Under the pieces are notes generated by a model. That model made no database searches and was not told the DNA's origin. It worked only from the letters and a program-made list of their open reading frames with translations. 14,689 nt of DNA from CAZVEV01 sp964625865. Its GTDB lineage: Bacteria > Planctomycetota > Phycisphaerae > SM23-33. This document shows, in pieces, positions 14,193 to 14,689 of this stretch. Numbering within the stretch: position 1 is the stretch's first letter; each line of letters opens with the position of its first letter. The stretch lies in NCBI GenBank assembly GCA_964625865.1, contig CAZVEV010000144.1, forward strand, positions 1-14,689. Direction: 5' to 3'. The position numbers were made by a program, and so were the translations under genes.

Positions 14193-14689
14193 ATGTGCAG
14201 CAGGAAACTGTTCTGGAAATCGGTCAGTTGTTCTCTTGTCGCAGCTTCTCTCTACAGCGGCTGCGTCGCCGAGTCATCTGAACAGGAACTGCTCACCGCA
14301 GCCAGAAAGCCGACGGAGGGGCTGGTGGACGTGTTTCTGGGTAAGCCATTCTTCGATCGCCAGGTCGTTTTCGAGGAGGGAAACCACGTTCGCGAGCCGT
14401 ACCTCGCGATTGCTGTCGACGGGACCCTTCTGGCGGTGCGCAACAACAAGAAGCATCTTCGGCGCAGCGAGGACGGAGGCAAGAGTTGGGAAGATATCAT
14501 CAACGTGCCAATCACCCATTCAGATAGCAATATGATCGTTGATGAAAACACCGGGCACATCATGTCGGTACGAATGTGGAGCAACACGGACACGGTGTTT
14601 CGAAGCACTGACCACGGCAAGACATGGACGACGGAAAGGACCACGATCAAACCCAACAAATTGATGAAGCGGTCTGCGGAAACGGCCTC
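14193..14689 (+). CDS. BNR/Asp-box (sialidase-like) exported protein, 3' end cut by window
   Basis: An open frame runs from the ATG at 14193 to the window edge, giving 165 codons without a stop. AGGAAG lies six bases upstream of the ATG. The N-terminus (MCSRKLFWKSVS, then SLVAASLYSG-C24) is a signal peptide. C24 could be a lipoprotein site, but Tyr at -3 is not canonical. Two Asp-boxes are visible: S92-E-D-G-G-K-S-W99 and S138-T-D-H-G-K-T-W145. EGNHVREPYLAIAVDGTLLAV before them fits the first blade of a sialidase-type six-blade propeller. Many such proteins are glycoside hydrolases on sialic or related acids, but Asp-boxes alone do not prove this, and the catalytic Tyr/Glu would lie beyond the edge. 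It begins 83 bases after the phosphoesterase gene, with no clear terminator between, so the two may be co-transcribed. Confidence 0.82.
   Translation, partial: MCSRKLFWKSVSCSLVAASLYSGCVAESSEQELLTAARKPTEGLVDVFLGKPFFDRQVVFEEGNHVREPYLAIAVDGTLLAVRNNKKHLRRSEDGGKSWEDIINVPITHSDSNMIVDENTGHIMSVRMWSNTDTVFRSTDHGKTWTTERTTIKPNKLMKRSAETA

Noticed and set aside
14176..14535. 119-codon + frame (MKGRALCAAGN...) at the right edge
   Set aside because: It overlaps the BNR-protein frame starting at 14193, which has two Asp-boxes, a signal peptide and a good ribosome site and runs to the edge.

Overview
The window looks like GC-rich chromosomal DNA of a planctomycete (phylum Planctomycetota). The evidence is the gene mix: secreted Cys-type sulfatases with Tat signals, a SUMF1 (FGE-sulfatase) domain, EF-hand pairs beside Arg/Gly/Asp-rich tracts, LamG-type lectin folds, and an ECF sigma factor paired with a membrane Ser/Thr kinase carrying TPR-like repeats. 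I cannot place it below phylum. The first 51 bases are almost pure C and probably mark a damaged contig end.

Left half, + strand (306-8355): a tight four-gene operon. Gene 1 is a secreted fusion of an EF-hand pair, a SUMF1 domain and an arylsulfotransferase-type (ASST) beta-propeller. Gene 2 is a second ASST-type propeller, with its EF-hand pair at the C-terminus. Genes 3 and 4 are Tat-exported type I sulfatases. Genes 2/3 and 3/4 overlap by 4 bases (GTGA), and genes 1/2 are 36 bases apart, so the four products are probably made together. All are predicted to leave the cytoplasm. The operon therefore combines sulfate-ester hydrolases with putative PAPS-independent sulfotransferases, plausibly to remodel sulfated polymers or phenolics in the periplasm or outside the cell. 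Several key residues are changed: gene 1's SUMF1 domain lacks the FGE cysteines, gene 2 lacks the ASST arginine, and gene 4 lacks the sulfatase Lys-x-His pair.

Middle, - strand (11907-8412): an ECF sigma factor followed by a transmembrane Hanks-type Ser/Thr kinase, overlapping by 20 bases. This is a typical planctomycete signalling pair. It converges on the sulfatase operon across a short gap that holds a hairpin.

Right part, + strand (12331-14689): a secreted calcineurin-like phosphoesterase that appears to be inserted inside a LamG fold, then the start of a BNR-repeat (sialidase-like) protein cut by the window edge. About 420 bases without a gene separate these from the divergent sigma gene.

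Running through the window is a set of Arg/Gly/Asp-coding, G-rich tracts. They lie in the operon proteins and, in antisense orientation, inside the kinase gene. This hints at a DNA-level process as well as a protein-level one. No tRNA, rRNA, CRISPR array, insertion sequence or phage gene was found.
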